The notes beneath the pieces were generated by a model. It did no database searches and was not told where the DNA came from. It worked only from the letters and a program-made list of their open reading frames with translations. 64,000 nt of DNA, from NCBI RefSeq assembly GCF_001937065.1, contig NZ_MOWR01000002.1, forward strand, positions 1-64,000. Direction: 5' to 3'. This DNA is from Streptococcus sp. 'caviae' (GTDB lineage: Bacteria > Bacillota > Bacilli > Lactobacillales > Streptococcaceae). Below, piece by piece: positions 8,587-17,895 of the stretch; positions within the stretch are counted from its first letter, which is position 1; every line of letters begins with the position of its first letter. The position numbers were made by a program, and so were the translations under genes.

Positions 8587-9219
8587 ATGAAAGTTTTTGT
8601 CGCAGGAGCAACCGGACGTGTTGCCCAACGCTTAATTCAGAATTTAGCCGAGAATCATTCCGTCTATGCAGGTGCCAGAAAACCTGAAAAGGTCATTAAA
8701 CATAAAAATATTACAGCAGTTCCTTTTGATCTTCATGATGACCTGCCAGTTTTGACGGAGCGTATCAAAGGTATGGATGCTGTTTATTTTACAGCAGGTT
8801 CCCGAGGTCAGGATCTGCTGCAGGTTGATGCTTTTGGAGCAGTCAAATTGGCTCAGGCTGCAGAACAGGCAGGCATCAAGCGTTTTATTCTTCTGAGCTC
8901 TATGTTTGCCTTAGAGCCGGATAAGTGGCATCTGCCCGGTTTAGATAAGCTGACCAATTATAACATTGCTAAATTCTTTGCGGATAATTATGTGGTTCAT
9001 CAGACAGATCTAGACTATACGATTATTCAGCCGACCGGGCTGACAGAAGAAGCAGCCAGCGGTAAAATAGCTCTCAATCCCGCTAAACCCGGCACTAACA
9101 GCATTGCCGATGTCGCTCATGTTTTAGCAGCAGTTTTAGAACGTCCGAATACTTACGGCAAGGTCATTAAAATGTCTGCCGGTGATGAGGTAATCGAAAC
9201 CGCCCTTGAGAGTCTTTGA
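8587..9219 (+). CDS. NAD(P)-binding atypical SDR protein
   Basis: Encodes 210 residues with the Rossmann start MKVFVAGATGRVAQRL (GATGRVA is the dinucleotide loop), then VYFTAGSRGQDLLQVDAFGAVKLAQAAEQAGIKRFILLSS cut into typical NmrA/YwnB-like segments, and DYTIIQPTGLTEE near residue 140. Such proteins are cytoplasmic oxidoreductases or redox sensors. The classical Tyr-x3-Lys pair is not evident, so catalysis is uncertain. The gene stands alone with its own promoter. Substrate is unknown. Confidence 0.85.
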   Translation: MKVFVAGATGRVAQRLIQNLAENHSVYAGARKPEKVIKHKNITAVPFDLHDDLPVLTERIKGMDAVYFTAGSRGQDLLQVDAFGAVKLAQAAEQAGIKRFILLSSMFALEPDKWHLPGLDKLTNYNIAKFFADNYVVHQTDLDYTIIQPTGLTEEAASGKIALNPAKPGTNSIADVAHVLAAVLERPNTYGKVIKMSAGDEVIETALESL

Positions 9220-9323
9220 GTTTTATAGATTTTTGGCTGTCTTTTGCCTGTCATCTTGAATTCCCTTGATTTTTAAGCTATAATGTTTACTGATTGATTA
9301 ATGCCTTTTATTTAGGAGGGAAA

Positions 9324-9578
9324 ATGTCTTACGAACAAGAGTTTTTAAAGGATTTTGAAACTTGGATTAATACACAGGTGACGGTTAATGAAATGGCCAT
9401 GCAGCAAAGCCGAAAGATTGCCCGAGAGGGCGAAGATGAGCATGCAGCAGATGCTTACATTCGTTATGAGAGTAAGCTTGATGCTTATAAATTTATTCAG
9501 GGAAAATTTGAAAACTATAAAAATGGCAAGGGTTTTCATGATATGCCGGATGGTTTATTAGGTTCACGTGAGTATTAA
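9324..9578 (+). CDS. DUF1912 family protein
   Basis: Encodes 84 residues beginning MSYEQEFLKDFETWINTQV. The start at 9324 is set by the taggaggg ribosome binding site 4 nt upstream. A longer in-frame start at 9294 has none. This is a small streptococcal helical protein family of unknown function. It is highly charged (EGEDEHAADAYIRYESKLDAYKF), with no membrane segment. It lies 15 nt ahead of the helix-hairpin-helix gene and is probably in the same transcript. Confidence 0.85.
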   Translation: MSYEQEFLKDFETWINTQVTVNEMAMQQSRKIAREGEDEHAADAYIRYESKLDAYKFIQGKFENYKNGKGFHDMPDGLLGSREY

Positions 9579-9593
9579 TGGGAAGAGGACAAA

Positions 9594-9935
9594 ATGACAA
9601 AGAAAAAGAATCGTAAAAAAGCACTGAAATTACAAATGAAACGTCAAGGACTGCTGTCTAAGGCTAAACAAGCTGTTGCCAGTGTCGCAGAAACAGCCAA
9701 AACAGTTACAAAGGATGTCAAGGACTCGTTTAAAAAGCCAAGCTTAGAGGAATTCTCTGCACTGCCGGAGTTGGCTGATATCCGATCCAATCTGGCAGAA
9801 ACACTGTACAATGAAGGCATTGTTTCAGTTCAGGATTTTGCTGACTGGACCGAAAAAGACCTGCTTGGTCTTAAGGGAATCGGTCCTGCAACTGTTAAGA
9901 AACTGCAGGAAAACGGCGTTAGCCTGAAGGCATAG
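9594..9935 (+). CDS. helix-hairpin-helix domain protein
   Basis: Encodes 113 residues. The first 25 residues are very basic (KKKNRKKALKLQMKRQG), and the C-terminal half carries a helix-hairpin-helix pair with LLGLKGIGPATVKKLQENGV cut at about residues 89-108. This type of motif binds DNA backbone without sequence preference. It is a small cytoplasmic, possibly nucleoid-associated protein. Function is not established. It precedes the valine T-box, as in related streptococci where such a gene lies beside valS. Confidence 0.82.
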   Translation: MTKKKNRKKALKLQMKRQGLLSKAKQAVASVAETAKTVTKDVKDSFKKPSLEEFSALPELADIRSNLAETLYNEGIVSVQDFADWTEKDLLGLKGIGPATVKKLQENGVSLKA

Positions 9936-9945
9936 GAAATGTAAG

Positions 9946-9974
9946 TTGCTTTGCAGCTGAAATTTTGCTAGAAT
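9946..9974 (+). promoter_or_regulatory. promoter of the valine T-box operon
   Basis: -35 ttgctt (9946-9951) and -10 tagaat (9969-9974) are separated by 17 bp. The T-box leader begins a few bases downstream. Confidence 0.7.
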
Positions 9975-9980
9975 GAAACC

Positions 9981-10208
9981 ATTCAGAGGAATGCTGAAGT
10001 CTATCTGTTACAGAAAGCGGTGCTGCTGAGAAATCCGCACAGATATCAGTATGGGTTGCTGATGGTATTTAAAGAAAAATAGAGAGCAGCGGGTACAACA
10101 TTTGGAATTTTTTGCTTCAGCTGGAGCGTTTTCCAAGACCCGAATGTGGGTGGTACCGCGGATTTAGAAGTAAGTTCGTCCCTGTCATTATTGACGGGGG
10201 CGTTTTTG
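9981..10208 (+). promoter_or_regulatory. T-box leader (probably valine-responsive)
   Basis: The T-box core gggtggtaccgcgg lies at 10148-10161 and is followed by the terminator cgtccctgtca/ttgacgggggcg with a T run (10178-10208). A long structured stem I region precedes it. Uncharged tRNA would favour antitermination and expression of the genes downstream. Valine specificity is inferred because valS is the only tRNA synthetase gene downstream. A GTA at 10065-10067 is a possible specifier but I could not confirm it by folding. valS lies 3.3 kb away. Confidence 0.85.
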
Positions 10209-10238
10209 TTTAGATAAATAGAAAAAGAGGGAATACCT

Positions 10239-10859
10239 ATGAAAGATACATTTGATTGTCATCAGTTAGTTTGGACACGCCAGCCAAAATCTTATCAGAT
10301 TTCAGATAAGGAAATTACTATTGAAACCTTACCTCATACTGACCTTTGGCAGAGGACATATTATCATTTTTGCAATGACAATGCGCCTGTCTTACAGATG
10401 ACAACGAACGAGCAGTATTTCTCTTTTGTTGTGAAAACGACCTTTGATAGCCATCATCGTTTTGACCAATGTGGAGTGGTGGTTTATCTGGATAGCGATA
10501 ACTGGATTAAGGGTTCAATTGAGTATGAAAATGAAGACTTTCAACATCTAGGCAGTGTTGTAACCAATCAAGGATATTCAGATTGGGCAACGGTAGAAAT
10601 CCCTGCTGAAACCAACAGCATGTGCTATCGTCTCAGTCGTCGTGGTCAGGATTTTCGTATTGAGAATTCGCTAGACGGTGTAACCTTTAAGCAGATGAGG
10701 ATTGCCCATTTGGCGAAGGCGGCTGATGAGATTTCCTTTGGTATTTACGCTTGTAGCCCAGAGAATTCCTCTTTCAAGGCAACCTTCACTAATTTTGAAT
10801 TAATGGATTGTCAATGGCAGGCCCATGACGGGCAAGCACCAGATGAGGAGATAGAGTAG
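10239..10859 (+). CDS. DUF1349 domain protein
   Basis: Encodes 206 residues of the DUF1349/YesU-type family, a concanavalin A-like beta sandwich. Recognisable parts are VVKTTFDSHHRFDQCGVVVYL, DNWIKGSIEYENEDFQHLGS (each a short piece) and FGIYACSPENSSFKATFTNFE at the end. Related proteins bind or act on sugars in the cytoplasm, but no catalytic function can be assigned. It is the first gene after the T-box terminator, with a ribosome binding site agaggg, so it should be under the same antitermination control as valS. Confidence 0.82.
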   Translation: MKDTFDCHQLVWTRQPKSYQISDKEITIETLPHTDLWQRTYYHFCNDNAPVLQMTTNEQYFSFVVKTTFDSHHRFDQCGVVVYLDSDNWIKGSIEYENEDFQHLGSVVTNQGYSDWATVEIPAETNSMCYRLSRRGQDFRIENSLDGVTFKQMRIAHLAKAADEISFGIYACSPENSSFKATFTNFELMDCQWQAHDGQAPDEEIE

Positions 10860-10863
10860 CTTT

Positions 10864-11445
10864 ATGAAAATTCTAGGAAAAATTGAAAATAATATCTTGC
10901 CTGATATTGAGACAGATCGTCTCTATCTACGTCAACGGACAGTGGCGGATGCAGCAGATGTTTTTGCTTATGCCAGTTTGCCAGAAGTTACTTATCCTGC
11001 GGGTTTCCCGCCGGTTGAGACGGTTGAGGATGAAGCCTATTATTTGGAACATATCCTGCCTAAAAGTCAGGCGGAGCAGCAACTGCCTTCCGGCTATGGC
11101 ATAAAGCTAAAAAGAGAGGATAAGGTCATTGGTTCTGTGGACTTTAACCACCGTCATGCTGACGATGTGCTGGAAATTGGCTATACCCTGCATCCGGATT
11201 ATTGGGGACGAGGAATTGTTCCAGAGGCAGCAAGTGCCTTGATTGAACTCGGCTTTACCCTCCTCAAACTTCATAAGCTTGAATTAAATTGCTATGACAC
11301 AAATAAGCAAAGTCAGCGTGTGGCAGAGAAATTGGGCTTTACCTTAGAAGCACGAATTCGAGATCGTAAAGATGTCCAGGGGAATCGCTGTGATGACTTA
11401 AGATATGGGCTGCTTAAGAGTGAATGGGAGGTTCAGCGTGGATAA
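10864..11445 (+). CDS. GNAT family N-acetyltransferase (RimJ/RimL type)
   Basis: Encodes 193 residues. The order TDRLYLRQRTVADAADVF at the start, EIGYTLHPDYWGRGIVPEA with the acetyl-CoA loop near residue 115, and CYDTNKQSQRVAEKLGF near 150 is diagnostic for RimJ/RimL-like GNAT enzymes that acetylate amino groups. The acceptor is unknown. It starts 4 nt after the DUF1349 gene and its stop overlaps the start of the HD-domain gene by 8 nt, which suggests translational coupling. Confidence 0.9.
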   Translation: MKILGKIENNILPDIETDRLYLRQRTVADAADVFAYASLPEVTYPAGFPPVETVEDEAYYLEHILPKSQAEQQLPSGYGIKLKREDKVIGSVDFNHRHADDVLEIGYTLHPDYWGRGIVPEAASALIELGFTLLKLHKLELNCYDTNKQSQRVAEKLGFTLEARIRDRKDVQGNRCDDLRYGLLKSEWEVQRG

Positions 11446-12082
11446 GGAACAGATTCTCACCAACACGCACCAATTTGTGAAAGAAACTCTGTCAGGCGAG
11501 GCCAGCGGCCACGATTGGTGGCATATTGTGCGCGTGGCTAAGACTGCACTCACCATTGCTAAGTCTGAAGGTGCCGACCTCTTCATCTGTGAAATGGCTG
11601 CGCTGCTGCACGACATGGCTGACAGCAAGCTCTTTGATGAAGCTAAGGCTCTGGCTGAAGTGAAAGATTTTCTTTCTCAGCAGGGCTTGACAGCAGACCA
11701 AATCGATCAAATTACCAATATCATGATGGGCATTTCCTATAAGGGCGGCCACAACACCGCCCAGCTCAGTTTAGAAGGTCAGGTCGTTCAGGATGCTGAC
11801 CGGCTGGATGCCATCGGCGCTATCGGTATCGCAAGGACCATGGCTTATTCTGGCAATAAAGGCAGACTGATCCACGATCCCAGTAAACAGCCGCGCGAAA
11901 ACCTAACGCTTGAAGACTACCGCAAAGGCGAAGACACGGCCATCATGCATTTCTACGAAAAACTCCTCAAACTCAAAGACCTCATGAACACCAAAGAAGG
12001 CAAACACCTGGCTCAAGGACGCCATGAGTTTATGGGAAGCTACCTCCAGCAGTTCTACGCTGAGTGGGATGGGGAGAGGTAA
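11438..12082 (+). CDS. HD-domain phosphohydrolase
   Basis: Encodes 214 residues. The start is a GTG at 11438 behind gggagg; the longer upstream frame runs back into the GNAT gene. HD metal-site residues are visible as HDWWHIVRV, then ALLHDMADSKLF (the HD pair) and VVQDADRLDAIGAIG (distal Asp). This is the YedJ-like group of cytoplasmic HD hydrolases with no fixed substrate. It ends 87 nt before the AT-rich membrane protein gene, and that gap contains a perfect palindrome. Confidence 0.88.
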   Translation: MDKEQILTNTHQFVKETLSGEASGHDWWHIVRVAKTALTIAKSEGADLFICEMAALLHDMADSKLFDEAKALAEVKDFLSQQGLTADQIDQITNIMMGISYKGGHNTAQLSLEGQVVQDADRLDAIGAIGIARTMAYSGNKGRLIHDPSKQPRENLTLEDYRKGEDTAIMHFYEKLLKLKDLMNTKEGKHLAQGRHEFMGSYLQQFYAEWDGER

Positions 12083-12100
12083 GAAGGAGATTTAGGAACT

Positions 12101-12117
12101 TGTGCAAAATTTGCACA
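12101..12117. repeat. 17-bp palindrome tgtgcaaaatttgcaca
   Basis: tgtgcaaa and tttgcaca form a perfect inverted repeat with a 1-nt centre, between the HD-domain gene and the AT-rich membrane protein gene. No T run follows, so it is not a terminator. It could be a regulator site or a trace of the insertion. Function unknown. Confidence 0.5.
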
Positions 12118-12169
12118 GGTTGAACTGTTCGGAAAAATTGGATAGTTTAGTGAGAGGGGAGAAAATAGA

Positions 12170-13498
12170 ATGAAAAGAATAATTTTATACATGTTAGTAT
12201 TACTACCTCTTGTGCCTATAGTTTCTCTGTTAATATCATCTATTATAATTTTTCCAATAACTTTACTTCCAAATAGCATTTTACCTGTTAATCCAGTATG
12301 GATTGCGGAGTTTATTTTAGGGGTATTACTGATTTTATTTGGCCTAAGATTAAATAAGTTTGTAGATAAAAAACTTTTTAAATATAGTTATTGGATTATT
12401 TTAATCATATTATTCCTAGTATTTTTGAAATCTAGGTTAGTAGTATTATTGTCGCAGCCGTTTTTACCTATATTCTATAGTGTTTCATTTGAACAAAGAT
12501 ATGAAAAAATAAAAAAATTTTTTCAAAAAAGTTTGAGTACACTTGCTTTTTTAAACTCTTTTGATACTATTTATATTTTTATTTTTATATTACTATTAAA
12601 AAATCATGTCAGTTATGTGGAAACTAAGTTCAATGTAATTTATGATATTTTTGAGGAATCTCACTTATCTCAAGAAATTATTGGTACTGTCATTGTAAGT
12701 TTAATGGTTTTACTGTTTTTGATGTGGCTACCTTTGTTAAGAGGGTGGATATCTGTTAAAATTTATAAAAAACAAAATAAGATTTCTGTACCACCAGGCA
12801 AGGTCCTTTTGAATTCATACTTAGAAGCATATTTTGGATCGGCTTTGTCTGCTTTAATGTATATCAGTTTATTGTTACAAATAGATAATTTATCATTTAG
12901 TGCTATATTAATCCTTTTTATGGCTGTGTCAATGAATATTTATTTTTGGACTTTGGCATATGAAAGCATTAATAAAGGCGGCGATGATAAAGAGGCAGAG
13001 ATGTCAAAATGGATAATAGTCGGTGCAATAATAATTATATTATTTCTTTTAGATCAGATAAAAAGTGATTTAATTGGAATTTTCACATGGTTTTTACCTG
13101 TTTTATTACCAACTTTTATTGGGAAGATAAATTCTCAGAAAGTATTAGATGAAGATGACCATATTCCTGAACCTACTTCTAAAATGAAAGCTCATCTTTA
13201 TTGGTTGCAGATAGTAAGTTTTAATACGTTAGCAATATTAAATGTATTATCATCATTGTTTACAGAAAAAAGGATAGAGAGGGGAAAACTTGTAGAAGTA
13301 GATATACTTAAAGATACTATTGTTAAAGCTATCAACAGTGTTATAAGTCAATCATCTTCATCAGATTTTCTTTCAGGTATTTTAGCTTCTGCTATCATAG
13401 TATTGATTTCATACTTTTTGGCGCAACTACTAAGTAAAATTATAATTTGGCTTTTGAGAGAGTATTACTTAGATTCGTCTAAAGGTTACTTTAATTAA
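12170..13498 (+). CDS. polytopic membrane protein of unknown family
   Basis: Encodes 442 residues with about nine to eleven hydrophobic segments, for example residues 4-34, 44-59, 72-87, 128-143, 170-190, 218-262, 284-316 and 405-430. Soluble loops are short and charged (FEQRYEKIKKFFQK near 108). I do not recognise a family, catalytic motif or transporter signature. The DNA is clearly more AT-rich than both neighbours, with many att, ata and tta codons, while the flanking HD gene and valS are GC-richer. It sits inside the T-box operon directly before valS, which suggests horizontal insertion. The ribosome binding site is gaggggag. Confidence 0.7.
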   Translation: MKRIILYMLVLLPLVPIVSLLISSIIIFPITLLPNSILPVNPVWIAEFILGVLLILFGLRLNKFVDKKLFKYSYWIILIILFLVFLKSRLVVLLSQPFLPIFYSVSFEQRYEKIKKFFQKSLSTLAFLNSFDTIYIFIFILLLKNHVSYVETKFNVIYDIFEESHLSQEIIGTVIVSLMVLLFLMWLPLLRGWISVKIYKKQNKISVPPGKVLLNSYLEAYFGSALSALMYISLLLQIDNLSFSAILILFMAVSMNIYFWTLAYESINKGGDDKEAEMSKWIIVGAIIIILFLLDQIKSDLIGIFTWFLPVLLPTFIGKINSQKVLDEDDHIPEPTSKMKAHLYWLQIVSFNTLAILNVLSSLFTEKRIERGKLVEVDILKDTIVKAINSVISQSSSSDFLSGILASAIIVLISYFLAQLLSKIIIWLLREYYLDSSKGYFN

Positions 13499-13517
13499 AA
13501 TATATAAGGAGAATTAA

Positions 13518-16169
13518 ATGTCAACACAACTTTCACCAAAATACAATCCAGTTGAAGTAGAAGCTGGGCGCTATCAGAAATGGCTTGAGGAGGATGTTTT
13601 CAAGCCGTCTAGCGATAAGAAGGCCCATCCTTACTCTATCGTGATTCCACCACCAAATGTGACGGGAAAACTTCACTTGGGTCACGCTTGGGACACGACA
13701 CTTCAAGATATTATTATCCGTCAGAAGCGCATGCAGGGGTTTGATACCCTTTGGCTGCCTGGCATGGACCACGCAGGGATTGCGACGCAGGCCAAGGTCG
13801 AAGCCCGCTTGGCAGAAGACGGCATTTCCCGCTACGACCTTGGTCGTGAAAAATTCCTGGATAAAGTCTGGGAATGGAAGGACGAATACGCGGCAACCAT
13901 CAAGGAACAGTGGGGAAAGATGGGAATTTCTGTTGATTACTCACGCGAGCGCTTCACACTTGACGAGGGGCTTTCTAAGGCTGTTCGTAAAGTCTTTGTT
14001 GACCTCTACAAGAAGGGCTGGATCTACCGTGGTGAGTTCATCATCAACTGGGATCCTAAGGCTCGGACAGCCCTGTCTGACATCGAAGTGATCCACAAGG
14101 ACGTGGAAGGTGCCTTCTACCACATGAACTACATGCTGGAAGATGGCTCGCGCAGCTTAGAAGTCGCAACCACACGTCCAGAGACCATGTTTGGAGATAC
14201 GGCTGTCGCTGTCAATCCTGAAGACCCGCGTTACAAAGACCTGATTGGTAAAAATGTTATTCTGCCAATCGTTAACAAGCCAATCCCAATCGTGGCCGAC
14301 GAACACGCTGATCCCGAGTTCGGAACGGGTGTCGTTAAAATTACGCCTGCCCATGACCCTAACGACTTTGCGGTCGGTCAGCGTCACAACCTGCCGCAAG
14401 TCAATGTCATGAACGATGACGGCACTATGAATGATCTGGCTGGCGAATTTGCTGGCATGGATCGGTTCCAAGCCCGCAAGGCAACGGTTGCCAAATTAGA
14501 GGAAATCGGCGCTCTTGTTAATATTGAAAAAATGACTCACTCGGTCGGTCACTCAGAACGTACCGGCGTTATGGTTGAACCTCGCTTGTCCACCCAATGG
14601 TTCGTGAAGATGGATGAGTTGGCTAAAAACGCCATTGCCAGTCAAGACACAGATGACCGTGTGGACTTTTACCCGCCGCGCTTTAACGACACCTTCCTTC
14701 AATGGATGGAAAACGTCCACGACTGGGTGATTTCCCGTCAGCTCTGGTGGGGACACCAAATCCCTGCCTGGTACAATGCGGATGGTGAGATGTATGTGGG
14801 TGAAGAAGCACCGGAAGGCGACGGCTGGACACAAGACGAAGACGTCCTTGATACTTGGTTCAGCTCTGCTCTCTGGCCTTTCTCAACCATGGGTTGGCCT
14901 GATACTGATAGCGAAGACTTCAAACGCTATTTTCCAACCTCAACCCTTGTCACAGGCTATGACATCATCTTTTTCTGGGTGTCCCGCATGATTTTCCAAT
15001 CTCTGGAATTCACAGGCCGCCGTCCTTTCAAGAATGTCCTGATTCACGGCCTTATCCGTGATGAGCAGGGGCGCAAGATGTCAAAATCGCTCGGAAACGG
15101 AATTGACCCTATGGATGTTGTCGACAAATACGGTGCCGATGCCCTGCGCTGGTTCCTTTCAAACGGCTCTGCGCCAGGTCAGGATGTGCGTTTCAGCTAT
15201 GAAAAAATGGACGCTGCTTGGAATTTCATTAACAAAATCTGGAACATCTCCCGCTATATCCTCATGAACAATGAAGGCCTGACTCTCGACCAAGCGACAG
15301 CCAATGTCGATAAGGTCGCTGCGGGCACAGCGGGTAATGTCACAGACCGCTGGATTCTCCATAATCTCAACGAAACCATTAGCAAGGTCACTGAAAATTT
15401 TGACAAGTTCGAGTTCGGTGTGGCTGGTCACATCCTCTACAACTTCATCTGGGATGAATTTGCCGACTGGTATGTTGAGCTGACTAAGGAAGTGCTTTAC
15501 AGCGACAATGAAGATGAAAAAGTCATCACGCGCTCTGTCCTCCTCTACACTTTGGACAAAATCCTGCGTCTCCTCCACCCTATCATGCCGTTTGTGACGG
15601 AGGAAATCTTTGGACAATACGCTGAGGGCTCAATCGTGACCGCAGCTTATCCAACGGTTAATCCTGCTTTTGAAAATAAGGCTGCGCACAAAGGCGTGGA
15701 AAGTCTCAAAGACCTCATTCGTGCTGTACGTAATGCGCGTGCCGAAGTCAACGTAGCGCCAAGCAAACCAATCACTATCCTTGTCAAAACAAGCGACAGC
15801 GAGCTTGAAAACTTCTTTAACAGCAATGTCAACTACATCAAGCGGTTCACCAATCCTGAAAAACTGGAAATCAGTTCAACCATTGACACACCAGACCTTG
15901 CCATGTCAGCGGTCATCACAGGTGCAGAAATCTTCCTGCCACTGGCTGACTTGCTAAACGTGGAAGAAGAGCTAGAACGTCTCAACAAAGAACTGGCCAA
16001 ATGGCAAAAAGAACTGGACATGGTGGCCCGCAAACTCAGTAACGAAAAATTCGTCGCCAACGCCAAACCCGAAATTGTCCAAAAAGAGCGCGACAAACAA
16101 GCCGACTACCAAGCCAAATACGATGCGACAGTAGAACGGATTAAAGAGATGGAGAGGTTGGGGGAATAA
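13518..16169 (+). CDS. valS: valyl-tRNA synthetase
   Basis: Encodes 883 residues, normal length. It charges tRNA-Val in the cytoplasm. Visible features are the HIGH-type motif [16 protein letters not shown] near residue 50, the editing domain with [15 protein letters not shown] near 220 and [15 protein letters not shown], the KMSKS loop [10 protein letters not shown] near 522, the anticodon-binding domain with the [11 protein letters not shown] segment, and a C-terminal coiled coil ([20 protein letters not shown]) typical of ValRS. The start follows aaggaga. It has no T-box of its own. The only one is 3.3 kb upstream, ahead of the DUF1349 gene. Confidence 0.98.
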   Translation: MSTQLSPKYNPVEVEAGRYQKWLEEDVFKPSSDKKAHPYSIVIPPPNVTGKLHLGHAWDTTLQDIIIRQKRMQGFDTLWLPGMDHAGIATQAKVEARLAEDGISRYDLGREKFLDKVWEWKDEYAATIKEQWGKMGISVDYSRERFTLDEGLSKAVRKVFVDLYKKGWIYRGEFIINWDPKARTALSDIEVIHKDVEGAFYHMNYMLEDGSRSLEVATTRPETMFGDTAVAVNPEDPRYKDLIGKNVILPIVNKPIPIVADEHADPEFGTGVVKITPAHDPNDFAVGQRHNLPQVNVMNDDGTMNDLAGEFAGMDRFQARKATVAKLEEIGALVNIEKMTHSVGHSERTGVMVEPRLSTQWFVKMDELAKNAIASQDTDDRVDFYPPRFNDTFLQWMENVHDWVISRQLWWGHQIPAWYNADGEMYVGEEAPEGDGWTQDEDVLDTWFSSALWPFSTMGWPDTDSEDFKRYFPTSTLVTGYDIIFFWVSRMIFQSLEFTGRRPFKNVLIHGLIRDEQGRKMSKSLGNGIDPMDVVDKYGADALRWFLSNGSAPGQDVRFSYEKMDAAWNFINKIWNISRYILMNNEGLTLDQATANVDKVAAGTAGNVTDRWILHNLNETISKVTENFDKFEFGVAGHILYNFIWDEFADWYVELTKEVLYSDNEDEKVITRSVLLYTLDKILRLLHPIMPFVTEEIFGQYAEGSIVTAAYPTVNPAFENKAAHKGVESLKDLIRAVRNARAEVNVAPSKPITILVKTSDSELENFFNSNVNYIKRFTNPEKLEISSTIDTPDLAMSAVITGAEIFLPLADLLNVEEELERLNKELAKWQKELDMVARKLSNEKFVANAKPEIVQKERDKQADYQAKYDATVERIKEMERLGE

Positions 16170-16361
16170 AATAGGATTATTAAAGAAAATTTTAAATAAA
16201 AAATTGTTAATACTACCGGTTATACACGATCTGATACAGGACTGTGCATGTCTACCTTAGGACCCACCCCAAGAATCAAGGGTTAGGGAAGAAGTTAACA
16301 AAAAGTATTATCAATGCGTTGAAAAAGTAAACGAAGCACAGCTGAAAGGCTGTGTTTTGGG

Positions 16362-16393
16362 TATAATGGATTTTATGATAAATAACTAAGGTG
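16362..16393 (+). promoter_or_regulatory. -10 box and ribosome binding site of the HEPN-motif gene
   Basis: tataat at 16362-16367 lies 33 nt before ATG 16400, and taaggtg at 16387-16393 is the ribosome binding site that decides the start. The gene therefore appears to have its own promoter rather than depending on valS. Confidence 0.5.
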
Positions 16394-16399
16394 AATATA

Positions 16400-17497
16400 A
16401 TGAATATAATTACTATGGAACTTAACTTTCTAGAAGTTAATGAAAAAGATTTAAAGTTTTTTGATTTTATTATAGATAGTAATGGGATACCTATAAAAGT
16501 CGATTTGTCTAAAAAATATTTTTCAAATCACAAGAAATTTTCAAAACAATTTAAAGAATATTTTGGTAGCATTAGATTAGAAGAATTCTTGAATAAATTA
16601 TCTTTGATTGAAGAGATTAAATTTTCACATGGAGATAAATTAAAACATCAACAACTAGCTAATGAAGCCATAAAAAATCAAAAGATTAAAGAATTAGCTG
16701 ATAGGATCTATGGCGAGTATCACTATGATTTGCAAATTAAAGCAGTCTCTTTATCAACTGCTATTTGGCTTTTAAAAGATTCTTGTGTACAATCGAATTT
16801 AGCTTATACAATTATAGAAAACGGGTATTCATCTGCTTCGAATTCTGATATGAATTATACAATGGCAAATGGAAGTCATCAACTTATTTCAGTTGATGAC
16901 AGTGAAATCAAGAGTATTAAAGAATACTATGAATTAGTATTTCCGGTTATAAATTCTCGTATAGGAAACAAAGAAATTGAGACTATTAATATCACTAACC
17001 ATTACAGCTTATTTGAAACTGATAAAATAGATAGAAGTAAATTTGCAAGTTATGCTAGAGCGCTTGTCTATTTACAAGAAGCACGCAAGAGCGGTTTAAT
17101 AGCTTCTAAAATTGATAAATATATGCAAGTATTACAGTGCTTATATGCTTTTGAAGATGGTACGCGTAGGATGGGGAGAAAACTAAAGAATATTACAGCT
17201 AATTTATTGTCAGAGGAACCAACAGAAAAACAAAAGATTATTGATAATATTGCTATTGCATACAAGATAAGGTCACAACATACTCATGGGAATAGAATAA
17301 AATTTGGACAAAATGAGATTGAGCGCATCTCAATAGTTCTTGATGACTATGTCAGGGAAGTTTTAAAAAAGTTATTACCAAATAAAGAATTAAATTATTT
17401 AGATGAAGAAACAAGGCTTTTTGTTGAAAAACATATGCGACAATTCAATGAAGGAAAATTTTCAAACTTTTTTAAAAAAGTTTTTAATGTGAAATAA
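16400..17497 (+). CDS. HEPN-motif protein, candidate ApeA-like defence protein
   Basis: Encodes 365 residues. The only recognisable signature is near the C-terminus: IAYKIRSQHTHGN, with Arg291-x4-His296. This fits the R-x4-6-H ribonuclease motif of HEPN domains and resembles the RS-x-x-x-HG form of ApeA-like HEPN proteins. The N-terminal 280 residues match nothing I can name. There is no signal peptide or membrane segment. The gene is strongly AT-rich compared with valS, has its own promoter and sits alone beside a degraded gene, all typical of accessory islands. ATG 16400 is preferred over GTG 16391, which is part of the ribosome binding site. Role in phage defence is inference. Confidence 0.6.
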   Translation: MNIITMELNFLEVNEKDLKFFDFIIDSNGIPIKVDLSKKYFSNHKKFSKQFKEYFGSIRLEEFLNKLSLIEEIKFSHGDKLKHQQLANEAIKNQKIKELADRIYGEYHYDLQIKAVSLSTAIWLLKDSCVQSNLAYTIIENGYSSASNSDMNYTMANGSHQLISVDDSEIKSIKEYYELVFPVINSRIGNKEIETINITNHYSLFETDKIDRSKFASYARALVYLQEARKSGLIASKIDKYMQVLQCLYAFEDGTRRMGRKLKNITANLLSEEPTEKQKIIDNIAIAYKIRSQHTHGNRIKFGQNEIERISIVLDDYVREVLKKLLPNKELNYLDEETRLFVEKHMRQFNEGKFSNFFKKVFNVK

Positions 17498-17895
17498 AAC
17501 TAATTTCTGGAAAAAACTGTTTCAAAACTATTGCATTTTTTTATTCCTATCTTATCGCAAATAATTATAAAAAGTAATTTTACTTCTAACAGAAGTGTCC
17601 TATGATTATTAAGTAAATCATTACTTACTTATCAGACAACTGAAATAGAAAATTAAGACTATGGATAAATTTCTACAGTATTAATAAATAGTTCATTACA
17701 CAGGTTTTGGCGAAAAAATTGAAAGATCTTTATGATGTCCAATAAGCTTATTTGGTTATAAAGAAGTGGCTTGTTTTAGTGAATTTCTTCCAAAATATTT
17801 TTAAAGCTACAATCCTATTCAGGGGACAATAATTGTTCCCCTTTTTTGTTTATAAAGATATAAAATAGACTTAATCCAAGGCCGAGGAGAAAATA
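17498..17895. other. AT-rich intergenic stretch, probably decayed DNA
   Basis: About 400 bases between the HEPN gene and the RpiR fragment. No open frame with a ribosome binding site is visible. A short translated stretch around 17710-17810 (FGYKEVACFSEFLPKYF in one frame) may be a gene remnant, but I cannot name it. A terminator hairpin lies at its 3' part. Confidence 0.45.
17822..17848 (+). terminator. terminator hairpin
   Basis: aggggacaat and attgttcccct form a near-perfect stem and are followed by six T. No intact gene lies directly upstream, so it may be left over from a lost gene or serve the HEPN transcript. Confidence 0.7.
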
